A stretch of 64,000 nucleotides of DNA from Acanthopleura granulata (lineage: Eukaryota > Mollusca > Polyplacophora > Chitonida > Chitonidae): the NCBI GenBank assembly GCA_016165875.1, contig JABBOT010000005.1, positions 24,949,368 through 25,013,367 on the forward strand. The letters are read 5' to 3'. The notes under the pieces are model-generated. The model worked only from the letters and a program-made list of their open reading frames with translations, did not search any database and was not told the origin of the DNA. Shown here piece after piece: positions 60,457-64,000 of this stretch (its first letter is position 1; every line of letters starts with the position of its first letter). The translations under genes and the position numbers were made by a program.

Positions 60457-60743
60457 GTAAGTTAATTATCATGATGGAATATCATAGGGTTTCAGGTAGA
60501 AATCAACCTCAGTATCATGACTAGATCTCTAAGCCTCCCCCTATACTAGCTTATCACTAATTATAGATCTAAAGAAAGAAATACTCTCTGTCTGTGTGAT
60601 GATGCCTTCTTTGGGTGGAGAAGTGTCACCTTCTGTAGAACCAATCAGAGCAAGAACAGGATTATGAATATATGGAAGCAGTCTTTTAATTGAACTAACA
60701 GCAGATGAGCTGAGTGCAGATCTAGTTAGGGACAAGCTATTTT

Positions 60744-61375
60744 AGGGAGCAACAGGATGTTTTAAAAGGGAACAACAATCTTATAGTGAAAGGAATGACA
60801 AGCTTATGATTGTAGAGAGCAGTAAGTTATAATATATTTCAGAGGGACAAGCTGTTATTATAGGGAGTAACAAGCTTTTAAAGGGAGCAACACGCTATTA
60901 TAAGGAGTAACAAGCTTTTATAGGGAGCAACAAGCTATTATAGGGAGCAACGAGCAACAAGCTATTATAGGGAGCAACAAGCTATTATACGGAGTAACAA
61001 GCTTTTAAAGGGAGCAACAAGCTATTATAGGGAGTAACAAGCTTTTATAGGGAGAAACAAGTTATTATAGGGAGTAACAAGCTTTTATAGAGAGTAACAA
61101 ACTTTAAACGCGAGCATCAAGGTGTTATAGGGAGTAACAAGCTTTTATAGGGAGCAACAATGTTGTGATTTTAGGGAGCAAGAGGATCATTGTTACCTGT
61201 ATAAAAGGGAGCAGAAAGCTTATAATTGTAGAGTGACAAGCTGTTAGGTAAAATGTAACAAGCTACAGGTAATATGTGAAGGAGCAAGCTATTAGACGTG
61301 GAGAAACAAACTATTAAATATGGTGCAACAAGCTTATGGTTATAGGGAGCGACAAGCTAATTATTATAAATGGCT
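60744..61375 (+). repeat. ~20-bp minisatellite (GGGAGCAACAAGCTATTATA)
   Basis: About 25 imperfect units carry GAG(C/T)AACAAGCT(A/T)TTATAGG. The core at 60845-61165 is regular and the flanks decay into scattered 'GGGA-CAACAAGCT' words. The unit contains the AAGCT(T/A) and TTATAG motifs on the coding strand. Confidence 0.93.
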
Positions 61376-61730
61376 GTTATATAGGGAGTGACTATTCAAG
61401 TATGAAACACAGAAGTCAGATTGTATCCTCCAGTATGCAGTGTCTCTTCACATAAATTACTGCATGGTGTCTAGCATTATCAGGGCGGGCCAGGTTGGTA
61501 ATTTGCAGTTGGGTATCTAAAGCCACTGACCTGAAGTATAACTTCTGTAATCTTGAAAGCTTTATTTGCTGTATCAGCAACTCATGGTCTGTTCATTTAG
61601 ACCTGATGCTAAAAATTGTATGCGTGACTTTGCGTTCTAGTGATGCTGATTTTTATGCTAATTTAACTGCAAGTTTCCTCTGTCCTTTGAATTTGGTTGT
61701 TCCTATAATTTTTTTAGTCTGATCGGCTTG

Positions 61731-62105
61731 ATAGTCCGTGGCCAAGTGGTTAAGGATCTTTCCATTCAGTGGCTAGGGCATGTGAGGTGCAGGTTGAAAC
61801 AAGGCCCTGGACTGAGAATTTATACTTTCCCCCACTCCCACAGTCTGTGTGGCCTGGGTTTATTCACTATGAGATTGACGACACTCATATGGTCATTTGC
61901 GCAGTATAACGTTTCTTGAAGACCACTTTTTCTTTCACTAATATGAGATGCATATCTCTTGGGAATGTCACACTTAGGAAAGGTTGTCAGTAGTTTGCCA
62001 AAAGTCAAGGTTTTAAGCACTCTGGTTTCTTCCATCTATAAGATCTGACTGCCACTGTAGAAGTGCAAATTTCTTGCACATGGCGTTAAATAACAATCAA
62101 CTGTA
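61731..62105 (+). mobile_element. second tRNA-derived SINE type (Ser/Leu-like head)
   Basis: The head GTCCGTGGCCAAGTGGTTAA GG has a Ser/Leu-tRNA-like A box, and GGTTGAAACAAGG about 45 bp later fits a degraded B box. The body runs to GGCGTTAAATAACAATCAA. It differs from the main SINE family. A shorter head-like piece (GGCGACCAAGTGGCTTAGGA) is near 28938, and a similar tail (GGCATTAAATAACAGTCAG) is near 13918. Confidence 0.65.
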
Positions 62106-62235
62106 TATTAGTAAATAACTTGTCTGACTGGTTCATGTTGCGTTCATCTTTTAATCTTAGATTTCAGTCTGAAAGTTCTTAAATTGTTTCATTGCAGAAA
62201 ATGAAAACAAGTGAGCATGTGTATATGTGTAACGT

Positions 62236-62574
62236 GGAGTTTCGATTTCAAACTCTTTTGTTACAAGAGTTAAGAAGTCTCCAAGTGTATCATGTGACTT
62301 ATCAAAAATATCAGGCAGTTTTGTTGACTTAAATTTATGGATCAACTGTGTCATCATGTTCAGGAGGTGAAAACGATCATTCCTTCATTCACGCGCTTGT
62401 TAAGTTAAAAAAACTTCCAGCTCCTCAATTTTCTCCATTGTTCGTCACTTTTCTCAGACTCCCATGCTGTGGTAAAGATAATCAGAAGTAGTTGTCTAAC
62501 ATTTTTGACTGGTCGCATGGTGCAGTAGAACTTTTCTTACCTTTAGTGATAAAAGAGTTTGAACTTGAAACTCC
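62236..62574 (-). mobile_element. MITE with terminal inverted repeats, copy 2
   Basis: It begins GGAGTTTCGATTTCAAACTC and ends GAGTTTGAACTTGAAACTCC. It is about 339 bp and is inverted relative to 481-842. Shared interior blocks include the ACTTCCAG and TGGTCGCATGG/AAGTCGCATGA segments. Its position, 150 bp before an alternative exon, may matter for the pre-mRNA. Confidence 0.72.
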
Positions 62575-62723
62575 CTGTTATCAGGGGTACATCCCTGTAT
62601 TTGTCAGAATTATTTCAGAGTAGAATTTTACAAAAACATGTATAAAATCTAAAATTTCAAAATAGTTTAATCATGCACATAAGCATTGAAGCTAAAAGTG
62701 TACCCCATGTCTTACTTTGTCAG

Positions 62724-62830
62724 GCAAGTTTTTGGGGTAGACAAAAAATCTCATGGTGGCCATATGAAAGCCGTGAAACAGAGTGTCTTAGATGGCACGT
62801 CAAAATGGTCGGCAAAAATAGCCATCACTG
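62724..62830 (+). CDS. unc-13: unc-13 alternative exon a, C1-C2B linker (mutually exclusive pair)
   Basis: The exon is 107 bp: one base finishing an Arg codon, 35 codons, then one base. The peptide is [20 protein letters not shown] then [15 protein letters not shown]. It matches Munc13-1 '[36 protein letters not shown]', the linker and first residues before C2B. It has the same length and phase as the exon at 63305, so only one of the two can be used in frame. This copy keeps the vertebrate [10 protein letters not shown] string exactly. The acceptor is TTTGTCAG and the donor is ACTG|GTGAGT. Confidence 0.95.
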
Positions 62831-63304
62831 GTGAGTGTGTGTCGCTGACGGCACAGAGGCACTTGTCTGTTGTGAATCTGATCATAGTTTACTTAGTTCA
62901 TAGGCCTGCATCTATTACTTTTTTGATTTGGTTAAGTTCACCTATTACGCCATTTGGTTTGTTGGTTTTTGTAGTTTTAGGCATTATACTTATTCTCGTG
63001 TGTTGTATGATTTATGTTTCAAGTATCCAAGATCTCGGGCTGATTTGAAAATTTAGGCCAGATTTAGGAAATCCAGATGTATAATGATCCTCATGTCCAG
63101 ATCTGTTTCTCTAATTCCAAAGTTTTCTTGATCGTCTTCATTTTGAAAAAAAAAAAAAAGAATTAAAATTTAAGATTAGCCAGTACATGGTCAGCTGTTG
63201 ATCTCGGATACTCCTTAGGATTACATGAATGACGCACATTTTCTCTGTTTGATTTCTTCTATTTTCTCTATTGTGTGTATGTGCTTGATGTTTTCCCACC
63301 CTAG
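62831..63304. other. 474-bp intron between the two alternative exons
   Basis: AT-rich, with a poly-A run (63148-63160) and a T-rich stretch before the second acceptor (CCCACCCTAG). At 474 bp it is long enough for normal splicing, so steric hindrance is unlikely to be what prevents both exons from being joined. Confidence 0.85.
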
Positions 63305-63411
63305 AAAGGTGTATGGCCTGGATGCTGCCATACATGTAGGCCACCTGAAGGCAGTCAAACAGAACATACTGGATGGTACATCCAAATGGTCAGCCAAAAT
63401 TGCAATCACAG
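63305..63411 (+). CDS. unc-13: unc-13 alternative exon b, C1-C2B linker (mutually exclusive pair)
   Basis: The exon is 107 bp with the same phases as exon a. The peptide is KVYGLDAAIHVGHLKAVKQN then [15 protein letters not shown]. It is identical to exon a at 25 of 35 residues; all ten differences lie in the first 21 residues and the last 14 residues are the same. In those last 14 codons 10 differ silently, so the duplication is old and the protein has been conserved by selection. Joining a to b shifts the frame and meets a TAG after 11 codons. The acceptor is CACCCTAG and the donor is ACAG|GTAAAG. Confidence 0.95.
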
Positions 63412-64000
63412 GTAAAGTAAACAAACTTACCTGTCCAGTGTCACTTAATATTGGTCAGTGTACTAGATGTACATTATGTTGTCAGAATGAGATTTTTATA
63501 TTCTCTGTGAATCATGTAGATCAAAGTACGCCTGAAGCTGCTTTTGAAACTTTTTTTTAATTAATTAATTATCTTCTTAATGACCTAAAATTTTGCCGAT
63601 CATAACCTATGGAAAAAGTCAGATTCAGTACAGAAGTAATATATTTTTTAATTTCCTTTAAAAATGCCCTTCTTTGAGATAAATTGTACTTGTTTATATG
63701 ATTTAGAATAAATTTAATTTCTTTCTACTGGGGACTTCATAAATTCAGCAAAACTTCTTTCATGTGTGCTGTTCAGTCACCTTTCCAAATGGCATATTTT
63801 TGTGTGAAGGCAGTTTTGTGGTACTGTGGTGTAGATACATGCACAGGAGAGTATTGCCTATACATGGAGTTCCAGTTTGGATCTGTTGGCATAGATAGGT
63901 TTCTGGCCTCAAATTCCGGTATAAATTAATGTTTCAGTAATTCAGTCATCTTCCCAATTTCTTCCCCTCCCCACAATTATTATATAAAAAAGTTCACCTG
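63412..64000. other. intron, 3' end of window
   Basis: This is AT-rich intronic sequence. The C2B exon that should follow (family text 'CAQGLQAKDKTGSSDPYV') is not present before the window ends. Confidence 0.85.

Larger units (their letters stand above)
60457..62723. other. 2.3-kb intron before the alternative exon pair
   Basis: It is crowded with repeats: a ~20-bp minisatellite (60744-61375), a tRNA-derived SINE of a second type (61731-62105) and the second MITE copy (62236-62574). Only the last ~150 bp before the acceptor at 62723 look free of repeats. Confidence 0.85.
1..64000 (+). other. unc-13: unc-13 / Munc13 gene, internal portion (gene span)
   Basis: The gene runs through the whole window and continues past both ends. 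Munc13/UNC-13 proteins prime synaptic vesicles at the presynaptic active zone by helping open syntaxin for SNARE assembly; C2A binds RIM, C1 binds diacylglycerol, and a helix binds calmodulin. About 530 codons are present here in 12 coding positions, all collinear with the family and all in matching splice phase. Exons before 1768 (start of C2A) and after 63411 (C2B, MUN, C2C) are outside the window. No second gene was recognised on either strand. Confidence 0.95.

Noticed and set aside
61731..61810. tRNA gene
   Set aside because: It has A- and B-box-like parts but no acceptor-stem pairing that I can see, and continues into a SINE body.

Overview
The window is a piece of a large-intron animal genome. 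It is filled almost end to end by one gene on the + strand: the middle of an unc-13 / Munc13 orthologue, the presynaptic vesicle-priming factor. I identified it from exon-by-exon similarity to the C2A domain, the calmodulin-binding helix, the 'SMPEI...IPLVSDL' linker, the C1 domain and the start of the C1-C2B linker. The organism is probably a lophotrochozoan, most likely a marine mollusc or relative. The grounds are introns of 0.3-32 kb, a (A+T)-rich background and a tRNA-derived SINE family ending in AAATAAATAAATA. The taxon is an inference and cannot be fixed from the sequence alone.

Twelve consecutive coding positions were recognised. Every splice junction has AG/GT borders and the codon phases match throughout. 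Exons at 1768, 2945 and 3883 give the C-terminal half of C2A. Exons at 11742, 16006 and 21057 give a disordered region with a five-fold SFDR repeat and a Trp-containing calmodulin-binding helix. Exons at 53197, 55734 and 59352 give the linker. The exon at 59841 carries a complete C1 zinc domain, and 60336 carries the segment after it. The last coding position is duplicated: two 107-bp exons (62724 and 63305) encode alternative versions of the same 35-residue segment before C2B. The start of C2A lies upstream of the window, and C2B, MUN and C2C lie downstream.

The 32-kb intron between 21234 and 53197 holds three candidate alternative start exons: ATGs at 28261, 38810 and 52148. Each is a local island of coding-like sequence that ends at a possible donor in phase 0, the phase needed to join the exon at 53197. 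Short unc-13 isoforms lacking C2A are known in other animals, so internal promoters are expected here. The 38810 exon is the best supported and the 52148 exon the weakest.

The rest is intronic. It contains tRNA-derived SINEs, a pair of terminal-inverted-repeat MITEs near the two ends of the window in opposite orientation, a CAGGGTTC-ended element and a 34-bp-arm hairpin. It also holds several minisatellites (58, 38, 69, 25, 20, 31, 37 and 47 bp units), a degenerate ~132-165 bp tandem family and simple repeats. I found no convincing gene on the minus strand and no structural RNA gene.
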